Source: Euryarchaeota archaeon UBA13 (lineage in GTDB: Archaea; Thermoplasmatota; Poseidoniia; Poseidoniales; Poseidoniaceae). Taken from it: a stretch of 18,552 nucleotides of DNA. Position 1 is the stretch's first letter. Every line of letters begins with the position of its first letter. This document shows, in pieces, positions 6,463-14,215 of this stretch. Under the pieces are notes generated by a model that worked only from the letters and a program-made list of their open reading frames with translations, searched no databases and was not told where the DNA came from. The stretch is taken from the NCBI GenBank assembly GCA_002495945.1, contig DAHU01000011.1, positions 8,243-26,794 of the forward strand. The letters run 5' to 3'. The translations under genes were made by a program, and so were the position numbers.

Positions 6463-7113
6463 TCAAAGAGAAAAATCGGTGTTACTCCCGCCACGTCTGC
6501 TGCCTGGCCTTAGGGCGGGCGCCGCAGGCGCTTTGACATCAACACGTTTCTGTTGCTTTTCTTCAGGGACTGTCAAACCACCTCTTATCGGCCCCGTTGA
6601 TTGTCTACCGCCAATGGAAAGTGAATTTGGCATAATTAGCGCCGCCATTGCTACACCATGATGGTCCGCTCCTGCCGTGACCTCATCTACGGCTACATCA
6701 AAACTGACTACTTCAAGGTCCCTTGTTGCCAATCGACGCTGCAAATTTCTGCGTAATAACAATGATGTTTCTTCATAATCTAATTCAGTACTGATGGTTG
6801 CAACTATTGCACACTCATCGCCTTCCGGAGTCACACACGAAGCCCAAGCAACCCCCGCACAGGCACTAGAACCATTGTATGCATAAGCAGTAGCCATGTG
6901 GCACTCAACCAAGGAACCCATTGGCAATGGTCTTGGGGGCGTGGCCTCGAAATTAAGAGGTAACATCGCACCTTTAGCCTCGATGAGTCTAGTATCTCCT
7001 AAACCAAGTTCGACCAAACCTTGGTCGTAAGCGTCTTCGGAGTTTTCACCCCAGGGTGCAACAGCAGTCATCAACCATCCATGACAAGATTTTGGCACTC
7101 TTCCGGGCTTCAT
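6463..7113 (-). CDS. Pyruvoyl-dependent arginine decarboxylase homologue lacking the cleavage serine
   Basis: Seen: 216 residues from the ATG at 7113; an upstream ATG at 7155 would add 14. The order matches the PvlArgDC family (PdaD/AaxB): a short VPKSCHGWLMTAV strand, an acidic EDAYDQGLVELGL helix, RLIEAKGAMLP, PMGSLVECHMATAYA, then AGVAWAS and a C-terminal AGADHHGVAMAALI strand. Known: active members self-cleave at Ser-Ser in a motif like NLVxVSSIxPP to make a pyruvoyl cofactor for agmatine synthesis. Here the aligned stretch reads A-K-G-A with no serine, so serinolysis cannot occur at that place. A basic, proline/glycine-rich tail of about 40 residues follows (RPGSRRGG). It may be a non-catalytic or differently activated homologue. 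The family assignment comes from pattern reading, so it is moderate. Confidence 0.55.
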   Translation of the reverse strand: MKPGRVPKSCHGWLMTAVAPWGENSEDAYDQGLVELGLGDTRLIEAKGAMLPLNFEATPPRPLPMGSLVECHMATAYAYNGSSACAGVAWASCVTPEGDECAIVATISTELDYEETSLLLRRNLQRRLATRDLEVVSFDVAVDEVTAGADHHGVAMAALIMPNSLSIGGRQSTGPIRGGLTVPEEKQQKRVDVKAPAAPALRPGSRRGGSNTDFSL

Positions 7114-7130
7114 AATAGAGGACAGTCGCA

Positions 7131-7136
7131 AGAGGT
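7131..7136 (+). promoter_or_regulatory. Shine-Dalgarno site for the two-TM protein
   Basis: AGAGGT lies six bases before the ATG at 7143. This supports the small membrane protein as a real gene and implies its mRNA has a leader inside the divergent gene's start region. Confidence 0.5.
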
Positions 7137-7142
7137 TCTTGA

Positions 7143-7472
7143 ATGAAATGGTCATCCCGTAGTGTGGCCCGTACGTACAAGCGACTAATTTTTGCCTCCG
7201 CCGCTATATTGGTTGCTGTTGGTTTAATTAGCGGATATAATGGCTCCAGTGCTTCGTTTTCTAGAGTTTTTTTGGCATTTATTGTACTCATGAGCGTGGC
7301 GATTTTTTGGAATCTCTTAGGGACGAGCAACAAGGAAAGTATCGGTTCCAAGTCAAGTCCGGGAGTAATCAAACTTAATTCATCGCTAAAACAATCACAA
7401 GAAGTTGAGATTACAGAAAACAATAGTTTACCGAACCCTCTCGATGAGGATTTGGATATACCATTAATGTAA
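7143..7472 (+). CDS. Small two-helix membrane protein of unknown function
   Basis: Seen: 109 residues. A basic N-terminus (KWSSRSVARTYKR) is followed by hydrophobic helices at about 15-31 and 40-60, joined by a short loop (NGSSAS). A polar, acidic C-terminal tail of about 50 residues ends DEDLDIPLM. By the positive-inside rule the N-terminus is probably cytoplasmic, and with two helices the tail would be too. No family is recognised. The gene lies between two minus-strand genes. It starts 29 bases from the decarboxylase homologue's likely start, and its stop abuts the end of fttA. Evidence that it is expressed is the AGAGGT site and coherent membrane-protein composition. Confidence 0.6.
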   Translation: MKWSSRSVARTYKRLIFASAAILVAVGLISGYNGSSASFSRVFLAFIVLMSVAIFWNLLGTSNKESIGSKSSPGVIKLNSSLKQSQEVEITENNSLPNPLDEDLDIPLM

Positions 7473-9377
7473 TCAAATGAGCCTTACTGTTTCAAGATTT
7501 TTTGGAGCATAAGTTCGACATTTGTAGCGTTCTCTAAGCGTGTGGCCAAGTTCATTGCATTTGTGGTAATCCCCGTGATGGCAAATTATATTCCTTGGTT
7601 TGGGGTGTAATTGGTCGACAAATTCCAACAATTGGCGGCGATCTGAGTGGCCCGAAAATCCATCAATTGTGACCATTTCACAGCCGACTTTTACAATCTC
7701 AGTTTGCCCATTGATAACCATCGGGACTTCTCCAAAACCTTTCTGCAGACGTCGACCGAGAGTGCCCTCTGCTTGATATCCAACAAAGCACAATGAATTT
7801 CTTTCTTCGTGGGCCCAATTCTTGAAGTATTCCATGACCGGTCCTCCGTTAAGCATACCTGAGGTTGCTAGAACTATACACGGGGATGTGTCCATGATTA
7901 TGCTTTCACGCAACTCCCTACCCTTTACCTGTCTAAACCATTCACTAGTAAACGGATTTTCTCCATCGTCTTGCAATAATGAACGTTTTAGGCTACTGGT
8001 GAGATATTCGGGGTGTGATGAATGGATCGCTGTTGCCTCTTGAATCATCCCATCAAGCCAAACAGGTACTGGCTTTACTGTGCCTGAGCGGAATAGTTCA
8101 TCAATTGCAATCATAACTTCTTGACTTCTACCAACCGCAAACACAGGGCAGACCATTTTTCCGCCCCTCTGTAACGTACGAGTGACGATATCTTGCAATT
8201 CTTGGTTGGCTTCTTGGCGTGATGGTTGATAGTCACCAGAGGCACCATATGTAGATTCGATAATTAGGGTTTCAACCTTAGGAAATCTCGTATTTGCAGC
8301 ATCGAATAGCCATGATTTCTCATACTTTTGGTCGCCACTAAACACAATGTTGTGCTTACCATCTGCTACATGCATATGCACAGCAGAAGAACCGAGGATG
8401 TGGCCGGAATTAGAAAAGGTCATTTTGATATCAGGGGTGATGTCTGTTGTTTCGCCCCAATCAACATCTACTACGTGTTTCATACAAGTGCGTATATCTT
8501 CCATATCATACGCTGGCCTCTTACCCTCAGCACCACCAACTTTGATGTAATCCGTTTGTAACAGCAACATCAAATCCCTTGTCGGAGGAGTACAATATAC
8601 TGGACCTCGGTAGCCATACTTGAACAACACAGGCAGCATTCCAGCGTGATCTAAATGGGAGTGTGTTAGCACTACGGCATCCAGTTTTTCGAGTGGCAAC
8701 GCCTCTGGTGCTGTGAAATATGGCATAGGATCTGTATCGGATGCAATGTTAACACCGACATCAATCATAACTCTCGATTCGTTAGTGGTTACTAAATGAC
8801 AAGCACGGCCAACCTCTCGATAAGACCCTAGTGCAGTTACTCTAACCCAGGTTGAACTAGGTCGTTTGGGTCGATGAATATTCAATCCAAAATCTTTCAG
8901 CAACTTCTTTCTTTCATCTGCGATGCTATTTCGATATGAGCGGACATCATGTACAGATTTAGAGAATATTGGCGGAGTTCGCTCGACTTTAGGAATCCAG
9001 CCTGTTCTGTTGCGTATTTCGTTTACATTTGCGCCTCTACGCCCTACTGCTTCACCGGGGTTTTGACATTGAATTATCACTTCGCTAAAGCAACCGTCAA
9101 AGTATAACTGTGAAATCTCTGCCTCATCAGGAATAACTGATTCAATTATCTCTCTTGCTTCAGTTTCCGGTTTAACAATACTCGGGTCTGGCCTAATCTT
9201 AATTTTTCTCTTGACCTTTTTTGCTATCTTCCCGACTAACCCATCGCCACCACCGAATTTTTCGGGCACAGGGGTCACAATAGCAATATTTCCAGCTTCT
9301 AAGCCAACCGTGTAATCGATTGATTTAGGCACAATTTTAGCAATCTCATCTTTCAATTCTTTAAACGTTAGGCGCAT
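7473..9377 (-). CDS. fttA: aCPSF1/FttA: archaeal beta-CASP ribonuclease and transcription termination factor
   Basis: Seen: 634 residues from the ATG at 9377, close to the usual family length. Two KH-type domains fill about residues 1-135, including GRRGANVNEIRNRTGW with its GxxG loop. A metallo-beta-lactamase domain carries the zinc motif HSHLDH at 239-244. It is interrupted by the beta-CASP domain (GGKMVCPVFAVGRSQE region). Later motifs include SGHILGSSA, FSGDQ, ATSGMLNGGP, a DGFSGHSD segment and a C-terminal HHGD. Known: aCPSF1 (FttA) cleaves nascent RNA downstream of U-rich tracts and terminates archaeal transcription with RNA polymerase. Start choice: GGGTGGT precedes the ATG at 9377, whereas an in-frame ATG at 9425 adds a non-family extension. 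The gene follows psmB by 75 bases, an arrangement also found in methanogens. Confidence 0.95.
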   Translation of the reverse strand: MRLTFKELKDEIAKIVPKSIDYTVGLEAGNIAIVTPVPEKFGGGDGLVGKIAKKVKRKIKIRPDPSIVKPETEAREIIESVIPDEAEISQLYFDGCFSEVIIQCQNPGEAVGRRGANVNEIRNRTGWIPKVERTPPIFSKSVHDVRSYRNSIADERKKLLKDFGLNIHRPKRPSSTWVRVTALGSYREVGRACHLVTTNESRVMIDVGVNIASDTDPMPYFTAPEALPLEKLDAVVLTHSHLDHAGMLPVLFKYGYRGPVYCTPPTRDLMLLLQTDYIKVGGAEGKRPAYDMEDIRTCMKHVVDVDWGETTDITPDIKMTFSNSGHILGSSAVHMHVADGKHNIVFSGDQKYEKSWLFDAANTRFPKVETLIIESTYGASGDYQPSRQEANQELQDIVTRTLQRGGKMVCPVFAVGRSQEVMIAIDELFRSGTVKPVPVWLDGMIQEATAIHSSHPEYLTSSLKRSLLQDDGENPFTSEWFRQVKGRELRESIIMDTSPCIVLATSGMLNGGPVMEYFKNWAHEERNSLCFVGYQAEGTLGRRLQKGFGEVPMVINGQTEIVKVGCEMVTIDGFSGHSDRRQLLEFVDQLHPKPRNIICHHGDYHKCNELGHTLRERYKCRTYAPKNLETVRLI

Positions 9378-9380
9378 TTT

Positions 9381-9387
9381 ACCACCC
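9381..9387 (-). promoter_or_regulatory. Shine-Dalgarno site that decides the fttA start
   Basis: The minus strand reads GGGTGGT three bases before the ATG at 9377. It favours this start over the in-frame ATG at 9425. Confidence 0.45.
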
Positions 9388-9452
9388 TTTGGAACCCACA
9401 GTCTATCGACAAATGTGTCAAGCACACTGCAGAAATCTGCGGGAATAGTAAA

Positions 9453-10079
9453 TCAAGAAAGTAATTTGTTGATTTGGTCTTGAGTTTGTAGTACAAAGCC
9501 ATCTTTCTTGGTAATGACTGCGAGATCCATGCCATTACCCGAGGCAGCGTCACGCTGTCCCGATGCGTGGAGGGCGCGGGCTGCAAGTTTCAATGCTTCG
9601 GCCTCGGACATGTTTGGTTTGAATCCGTCTTCTAAGACACCGTACATGTACGGCGAGCCTGAACCTGTTGCGCAGTAAGCATCTGGTATCGAACCACCAG
9701 CGGAATCTATTGAGTACACGTGACCACCATCTTCGTCAACACCAACAATTAGTAACTGAACCCAATGTGGGCGGCCTGAGAGAATATTTGCTGTCAAAGT
9801 TGCTGCACCCTTGACAGTCATTGGCTGCTGACGGCGTAGTTCGAATAGTGCTACTTCAGCAGATAGTGTTCTGGACAAAGATTGTGCATGTCCGACTAAA
9901 CCGGCTGTTGTAAGAGCCAACCTGTCTCCAATTTGGAATAGTTTTTGAACAGATTTGTTGGCAATAAAATGACCCATTGTGGCTCTATGGTCTGCACCAA
10001 CTACCACTCCTCCGTCGAAAGTAATGCCAAGTGTACTTGTTCCAGTTTTCAGCACATTTGTGTTGTTATCCATCATCAT
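9453..10079 (-). CDS. psmB: 20S proteasome beta subunit
   Basis: Seen: a short propeptide ending KTG, then TSTLG; the threonine after the glycine is the N-terminal nucleophile released by self-cleavage. Counting from that threonine as 1, D17 (in GADHRAT) and K33 (in KSVQK) complete the catalytic set. Later come GLVGHAQ, the GVDEDGGHVYSID strand, GSGSPYMYGVLED and a C-terminal segment near residue 200. With the start at the first ATG of an ATGATGATG run (10079), the product is 208 residues with a 13-residue propeptide. A TTG at 10121 would extend it but is unlikely. Known: beta subunits form the two inner rings of the archaeal proteasome. A GGTGAT-like element precedes the ATG run. It is upstream of fttA on the same strand and diverges from sepF. 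Confidence 0.95.
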   Translation of the reverse strand: MMMDNNTNVLKTGTSTLGITFDGGVVVGADHRATMGHFIANKSVQKLFQIGDRLALTTAGLVGHAQSLSRTLSAEVALFELRRQQPMTVKGAATLTANILSGRPHWVQLLIVGVDEDGGHVYSIDSAGGSIPDAYCATGSGSPYMYGVLEDGFKPNMSEAEALKLAARALHASGQRDAASGNGMDLAVITKKDGFVLQTQDQINKLLS

Positions 10080-10134
10080 CACCCTTGTGGCATAGCCGGC
10101 ACCTTTTGAACATTGGTGCAACTTATGCTAAAAT

Positions 10135-10145
10135 TCAATATATTT
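10135..10145 (-). promoter_or_regulatory. Candidate TATA box for psmB
   Basis: The minus strand reads AAATATATTGA about 56-66 bases upstream of the psmB ATG. That would place the transcript start near 10112-10115 and leave a leader of about 35 nt carrying the GGTGAT site. Confidence 0.4.
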
Positions 10146-10192
10146 CAACATTCATATTCGGGCACAAAAATATTCTCTTGAAACGCAGATAA

Positions 10193-10200
10193 TTTATATT
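10193..10200 (+). promoter_or_regulatory. TATA box for sepF-zpr1
   Basis: TTTATATT begins 26 bases before the GTG at 10219. This fits a leaderless transcript beginning at that GTG rather than the ATG at 10243. Confidence 0.5.
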
Positions 10201-10218
10201 TTCAATCGTAGTATTATT

Positions 10219-10821
10219 GTGTTAGAAGTAACAGGGAATGTCATGAAGCGGAAAAAAGATGACGACCCACATCAGTCGTCACTGGATTCCTTTGCAGATA
10301 TTGACCTGCCATCTATGCCAGATTTAGACAAGTTGGCCAAAGCTGACAAAATCCTCAAAGCAAATCAAGCTAACGCATCAAAACCGGTCAATGACTCACT
10401 AAATACCTTTGAAATGCCGAGCATGTCAAAAACCAAAAAGAAAAATGTTATTCCATCAAAATTGATTTACCATGACTTGGATAAGAAATATCCTAACCCA
10501 CCAATCACTTCACCCGATACCGGATTGGTAGTTCATCGAGCGGTGCTAAATGACATAACCGGAACTTCAACACTGCTCGACTGGCTGTCTGACGGCCATG
10601 CATCAATTGTTGAGATGGGGCGGTTAATCAAGCGTGATACCGAATTTAGTGCTGCACTGGATTCACTTCACTCATTTATTGAGGGTGATTTAGGCGGCCA
10701 AATTATTCAATTAACCGATACTAGACTAATGCTACTGCCACCGGGATGTCGCGGCTTGAGGGGCGTGGAAATGGAAGCATTCGCTGCTGGAGCAGAAGAA
10801 CTGGGCCGGAGACGATTGTAA
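10219..10821 (+). CDS. sepF: SepF-like cell division protein
   Basis: Seen: 200 residues from a GTG start; an ATG at 10243 is an alternative, but the TATA box spacing favours the GTG. Residues 1-100 are low-complexity, charged and proline-rich, with two similar short motifs (LPSMPDL at about 30-36 and EMPSMSK at about 65-71). Residues about 105-181 match the SepF domain pattern: a VVHRAVLNDIT strand, then ASIVEMGRLIKRD, SFIEGDLGGQIIQL and RLMLLPPG, and a short C-terminal helix. Known: in archaea SepF anchors FtsZ to the membrane at the division site. An obvious N-terminal amphipathic membrane helix, usual in SepF, is not visible here. Its stop overlaps the ZPR1 start (TAATG). Assignment is from motif pattern only. 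Confidence 0.6.
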   Translation: MLEVTGNVMKRKKDDDPHQSSLDSFADIDLPSMPDLDKLAKADKILKANQANASKPVNDSLNTFEMPSMSKTKKKNVIPSKLIYHDLDKKYPNPPITSPDTGLVVHRAVLNDITGTSTLLDWLSDGHASIVEMGRLIKRDTEFSAALDSLHSFIEGDLGGQIIQLTDTRLMLLPPGCRGLRGVEMEAFAAGAEELGRRRL

Positions 10822-11453
10822 TGCAGGAATCTCCAGTGGACATTCCTTGTCCAATATGCCAAATTCAAGGGGAGGTATACATGATTGCTCACATAGATGA
10901 GATTCCATATTTCGGGGAACACACTCAAGTTACGGTGATGTGTCATTCTTGCGGCTGGAAACAGACGGATTTTATCCCTGCTGAGGGGAAAAAAGCAGGC
11001 TGTTGGTCGCTTGTTTTAACAGACAAAAACCATCTCAAATCTCGTGTTGTAAGGTCCTCCTCATGCACCGTAAGAGTCCCTGAATTAGATTTGCAAGTAA
11101 ATCCTGGCAGTAGCTCCACTGGCTATGTATCGAATGTTGAAGGCGTCGTCAATCGATTCCTAGAGGTGATAAACATGGTTTTACGCGACCTACAGAATGA
11201 TGTTTCGATAAAATTAGTTGAACAACAAAGTGCCGATTTAACACAAACCATGACAGAAATAACCCAACTTGAGGAATTGATTCACTGCTTGACAACTATT
11301 GGCGCAGAAGATGCTCAGCCAATCACTCTTGAATTACTAGATCCCCATGGCCATTCCATGATAATAGATGATTCGGCAACAGAGCGAGAACTAACTGACG
11401 AGGAAATCGAAATTCTGCCAACAGGTCCAGACCCAGCAGTATTTTCGGCTTAG
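10821..11453 (+). CDS. ZPR1-type zinc-finger protein
   Basis: Seen: 210 residues. The ATG at 10821 shares its A with the sepF stop (TAATG); the frame is open further upstream inside sepF, but the overlap start is the natural one. CPIC at 10-13 and CHSC at 41-44 form the four-cysteine zinc site. IDEIPYFGEHTQVTVMC between them is the ZPR1 signature. A beta-rich ZPR1 domain (about 60-165: VVRSSSCTVRVPELDLQV, GYVSNVEGV with a following helix) and an acidic C-terminus (DEEIEIL...) follow. Known: eukaryotic ZPR1 is an eEF1A folding chaperone; archaeal proteins have a single ZPR1 unit with a presumed similar role. It is translationally coupled to sepF and ends back-to-back with trpS. Confidence 0.9.
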   Translation: MQESPVDIPCPICQIQGEVYMIAHIDEIPYFGEHTQVTVMCHSCGWKQTDFIPAEGKKAGCWSLVLTDKNHLKSRVVRSSSCTVRVPELDLQVNPGSSSTGYVSNVEGVVNRFLEVINMVLRDLQNDVSIKLVEQQSADLTQTMTEITQLEELIHCLTTIGAEDAQPITLELLDPHGHSMIIDDSATERELTDEEIEILPTGPDPAVFSA

Positions 11454-12839
11454 TTAACGAGAATCCTCAGCCAGGAAATCCGTCACAAGGTGTGCTGTTT
11501 GGGCGCGCAATTCTGCGTGATTAGTCATCCACTCAGTAGCCTTGTCGATGCAAATTTGTTTCATCTCACCAGCCAGTATTTTCCCGTTACGATAAGCGGA
11601 ATTAATCTCTGCTAAGTAGTCGTCATCATGCTCAAAGAAATACATCATGTATTGATATGCAACATCGACATCTGGATTCCCACCAAGTCTGCGATGATCT
11701 TCAATTGTAGATTGACCACCAGAATATGCCTTCTTTATTTTTTTAGTTATAGTTGTGATATCGTCGTCAAGGAATATTGTCGTCTTTGGCTTACTACTGC
11801 TCATCTTATCACCAGTCAATCCAACAGCAAAGTGATGATACGTAGATGATGGTGCTAACAGGCCCATGCCGCCAAGCCTCCTCTCAAGATGTAACAGTTT
11901 CATCCTAATGGCATTCATATCTTTCTTTGTTGCACTGGGAACTACCACAGTTCCTTGTTTAGGGTTTGAGTTTATGTCCGAGAATCCCAATTCAACTAAA
12001 TTTTCAACAATCATACCGAAAATGTTCGCAACTTTGTTTTTGTCAATCCTACCATTTGGTTGCTGGCCTAATAATTCTGCATTTTCGTCTTGCACAGATA
12101 GGCCAATTAAGATACCTGGTCCGCTATTTGCTTTGATGTTAAACCAATTAGATTTGGAAGCAATTCCTCTAGTTAACCTTAGGTGCGGGTCTTGGTCTAC
12201 ACCAACTGGTACAACCACTGGCCTTAAACCGCCAAATTCCTCTGTTTGGGGATGTAAAATATCACCTACTTGCACCATAGGAGCCTGAATATGGGCCAAA
12301 TTAGTTTCGCCTTTGAATCCATAAATTGATTCAAATTCGCTAAGGTTTGTTCGGGTTCCTAACTGAAACCCTAAGCGTTGAACTTCAGAGCGAGTTGATT
12401 GAAAATAGACGTTGGTTTTCTCTGGGTTTAATCCCAGTGCTGCATAATTTGCCACATACTCACTCAAGGCTATTTCTCGGCCTTTATCGAGGCTTACCCC
12501 ACGAGTGGCTTGGCTCTCCAAATCTGCCACCGCAATGGTAACATCACCGCCTAAATTTTGAAACCATTTTACCTGTTCAATTACCATTGAATGTCCAAGA
12601 TGCATCCGCCCACTTGGCATCAATCCGGTCAAAACACCAAATGAATCACCCATTTTTTGAGCATCTAAAACTAAATCTAAATCCCGATGAGCAAATACAA
12701 TACCCCTTCTGTGCAGGTGTGAAGGTTGAGGAATAGACAGGTTGTTTAGGTTTGATAAGCCAAATTGCTCAATTATTCTCGAGTAGTCGGTAGATTGGGT
12801 ACTACTCCACGGATCGATATTGAAACCATCACCACCCAT
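11454..12839 (-). CDS. trpS: Tryptophanyl-tRNA synthetase with a large insertion before KMSKS
   Basis: Seen: 461 residues, class I synthetase. An N-terminal extension includes RGIVFAHRDLDLVLDA. The HIGH-type motif is PSGRMHLGH at 75-83, GVDQDPHLRLTR is at about 213-224 and the KMSKS-type motif is KMSSS at 345-349. The helical anticodon-binding part follows (SGGQSTIEDHRRLGG, DVAYQYMMYFF). Known: charges tRNA-Trp with tryptophan using ATP, in the cytoplasm. Archaeal TrpRS usually has 370-390 residues. The excess sits mostly between the DQDPH segment and KMSSS, where about 90 residues (roughly 235-330) replace a much shorter connector. An in-frame ATG at 12839 starts the gene. Its stop is adjacent to the ZPR1 stop. 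Family identity is firm; the role of the insertion is not known. Confidence 0.92.
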   Translation of the reverse strand: MGGDGFNIDPWSSTQSTDYSRIIEQFGLSNLNNLSIPQPSHLHRRGIVFAHRDLDLVLDAQKMGDSFGVLTGLMPSGRMHLGHSMVIEQVKWFQNLGGDVTIAVADLESQATRGVSLDKGREIALSEYVANYAALGLNPEKTNVYFQSTRSEVQRLGFQLGTRTNLSEFESIYGFKGETNLAHIQAPMVQVGDILHPQTEEFGGLRPVVVPVGVDQDPHLRLTRGIASKSNWFNIKANSGPGILIGLSVQDENAELLGQQPNGRIDKNKVANIFGMIVENLVELGFSDINSNPKQGTVVVPSATKKDMNAIRMKLLHLERRLGGMGLLAPSSTYHHFAVGLTGDKMSSSKPKTTIFLDDDITTITKKIKKAYSGGQSTIEDHRRLGGNPDVDVAYQYMMYFFEHDDDYLAEINSAYRNGKILAGEMKQICIDKATEWMTNHAELRAQTAHLVTDFLAEDSR

Positions 12840-12858
12840 ACAATCGCCCTAATTGATA

Positions 12859-12898
12859 CTCGAATGGCTTATTTCATCAAGGCTTCGATGTATTCGAG
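12859..12898. repeat. Inverted repeat between trpS and the exported-protein gene
   Basis: CTCGAAT (12859-12865) and its exact reverse complement ATTCGAG (12892-12898) are separated by 26 bases in the 73-base gap. On the minus strand the gap also reads GAAATAAGC (12867-12875), a possible TATA box for trpS. The repeat could be an operator or a transcript hairpin after the exported-protein gene. Seven base pairs can occur by chance. Confidence 0.3.
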
Positions 12899-12912
12899 GT
12901 GATAATGGACGA

Positions 12913-14121
12913 TTATTGTGTTTGGTTTTTTGCCAACGGGCCCAATCCTTCGCGCTTCAAAACCAATAACATAGTCAACACTGCGGTTGCTCCAATACCA
13001 ACAGCCGCGTAAGGTAACCAATCGGCATCTCCATCAACTACTCTAGGCTGAACTAGCCAAGTGAACACTAGATTATCTTGGTCAACAAATCTCTTAGACC
13101 ACTTGAATAGGTCTGAAGTTTCGTGTGCAGCGATAGTTATTGCAGAACTATGATTATTCCAAAACTCAGCAATTGCCTTTATGTCATATTCCTGCGAATC
13201 AACAGTGATATTTACTGAACTCTCATCCAATACGCTGAGATGCAGATATTGATTGGGGGATTTGAAATAACCTTCCTGCGTGTGTCGCTGCGTAGCAATG
13301 TTGGCTAGTGGTTCATCGTTTAAAGTGACATTCAAGAGTTCTGATTCCCCGAGGTCAATAACCCAAGTTATTGGAACATTCCATCGTTCTGGTAACAATT
13401 CTGTACATTGTTCCTTTAGAAGCGATTGGAAATGAATAACATAGTTATCGCCTTGAGAGGTTACCGAATGGTCAAATTCATAGCACTTACTTTTAGCCCA
13501 GTATGACCAAGCCTGACCCCAAGTCGTCAACCAAGCATCTGCATCATCTGAAATATAATCCTCGATAGCCGAATCATGTCTGATCGTCGCTTCATTGACT
13601 CTGCCTATCCAATACAGATTGACTAGTCCTCCCTCCTCTACGGCATTTTGCACATCATCTACCGAGCCGATTATCTGCTCAAGGCTACCGCCCCTACGAC
13701 CTAGATTATACCAATCCCACAAGTCAATTGGAACATCTGTTGAATTATGCCACGCTGTGTAATCCAGTCCATTCAAATCCCCGTGAACAGCAAATCCTTG
13801 TTTCGATATAATTTGATGCTGTGCCATTGACAAACCAGCTGGAGTATATGTCGAAATTGGATTTTCACCCCATAAACTAGCATCTGTGCGCTGTTCTATA
13901 TAATTTCGACACTCACTAGCAACCGCACCAGGATCAGCATTCCAAGAGAGTCCGGGGATTGCATAGCAGCCAAACTCATCACCATTATTCAATCGTTCCT
14001 GAACGAGATTGGTATTCAACCAACCATCTTCTTCCCACCCAATATCTGCTACTGCAACCGGTGAGAAAATGAGTCCGAGGATAATGATTAGGACACTGGA
14101 CGTAGACACACTGTGCTTCAA
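12913..14121 (-). CDS. Exported, C-terminally membrane-anchored protein of unknown function
   Basis: Seen: 402 residues. Residues 1-26 form a signal peptide (hydrophobic run LIIILGLIFSPVAVA, likely cut after AVA). The extracellular part is rich in tryptophan and acidic residues. It carries four cysteines (C52, C71, C213, C239), enough for two disulfides, and four N-X-S/T sequons (N126, N264, N304, N323). A transmembrane helix at about 369-389 and a short basic tail follow. It is therefore a type I surface protein that may be N-glycosylated. No known domain is recognised. Start: TTG at 14121 directly follows a stop codon; a GTG at 14109 is the alternative, and both keep the signal peptide. A weak TATA-like element lies near 14148-14157 on the minus strand. 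The gene is followed by trpS but need not be related to it. Confidence 0.75.
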   Translation of the reverse strand: MKHSVSTSSVLIIILGLIFSPVAVADIGWEEDGWLNTNLVQERLNNGDEFGCYAIPGLSWNADPGAVASECRNYIEQRTDASLWGENPISTYTPAGLSMAQHQIISKQGFAVHGDLNGLDYTAWHNSTDVPIDLWDWYNLGRRGGSLEQIIGSVDDVQNAVEEGGLVNLYWIGRVNEATIRHDSAIEDYISDDADAWLTTWGQAWSYWAKSKCYEFDHSVTSQGDNYVIHFQSLLKEQCTELLPERWNVPITWVIDLGESELLNVTLNDEPLANIATQRHTQEGYFKSPNQYLHLSVLDESSVNITVDSQEYDIKAIAEFWNNHSSAITIAAHETSDLFKWSKRFVDQDNLVFTWLVQPRVVDGDADWLPYAAVGIGATAVLTMLLVLKREGLGPLAKNQTQ

Positions 14122-14215
14122 TCAATCACTACCCTAACAGTTCATGCTCAAATAACATGTTTTTGATACTTCGTATCCGCAAACCGAAACTTACCAAGCA
14201 AAACCATGTGAAGAA

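Noticed and set aside
6425..6661. 78-residue plus-strand frame across the decarboxylase-homologue end
   Set aside because: Shadow of the minus-strand gene; arginine- and proline-rich composition comes from the basic tail read backwards.
7822..8561. Several short plus-strand frames within fttA
   Set aside because: All are antisense to a complete, motif-rich nuclease gene.
9378..9425. N-terminal extension of FttA from the ATG at 9425
   Set aside because: It adds 16 residues not expected in the family, whereas GGGTGGT precedes the ATG at 9377, which gives a normal-length protein.
9368..9586. Minus-strand frame of 72 residues overlapping psmB and fttA
   Set aside because: Out of frame with both real genes, which account for this sequence fully.
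11866..12288. 140-residue hydrophobic plus-strand frame inside trpS
   Set aside because: Antisense of the TrpRS gene; the hydrophobicity is the usual effect of reading the complement of polar codons.
12866..12904. Tiny 12-codon plus-strand frame in the trpS upstream gap
   Set aside because: Too short, with no ribosome site; the gap is better explained by promoter elements and an inverted repeat.
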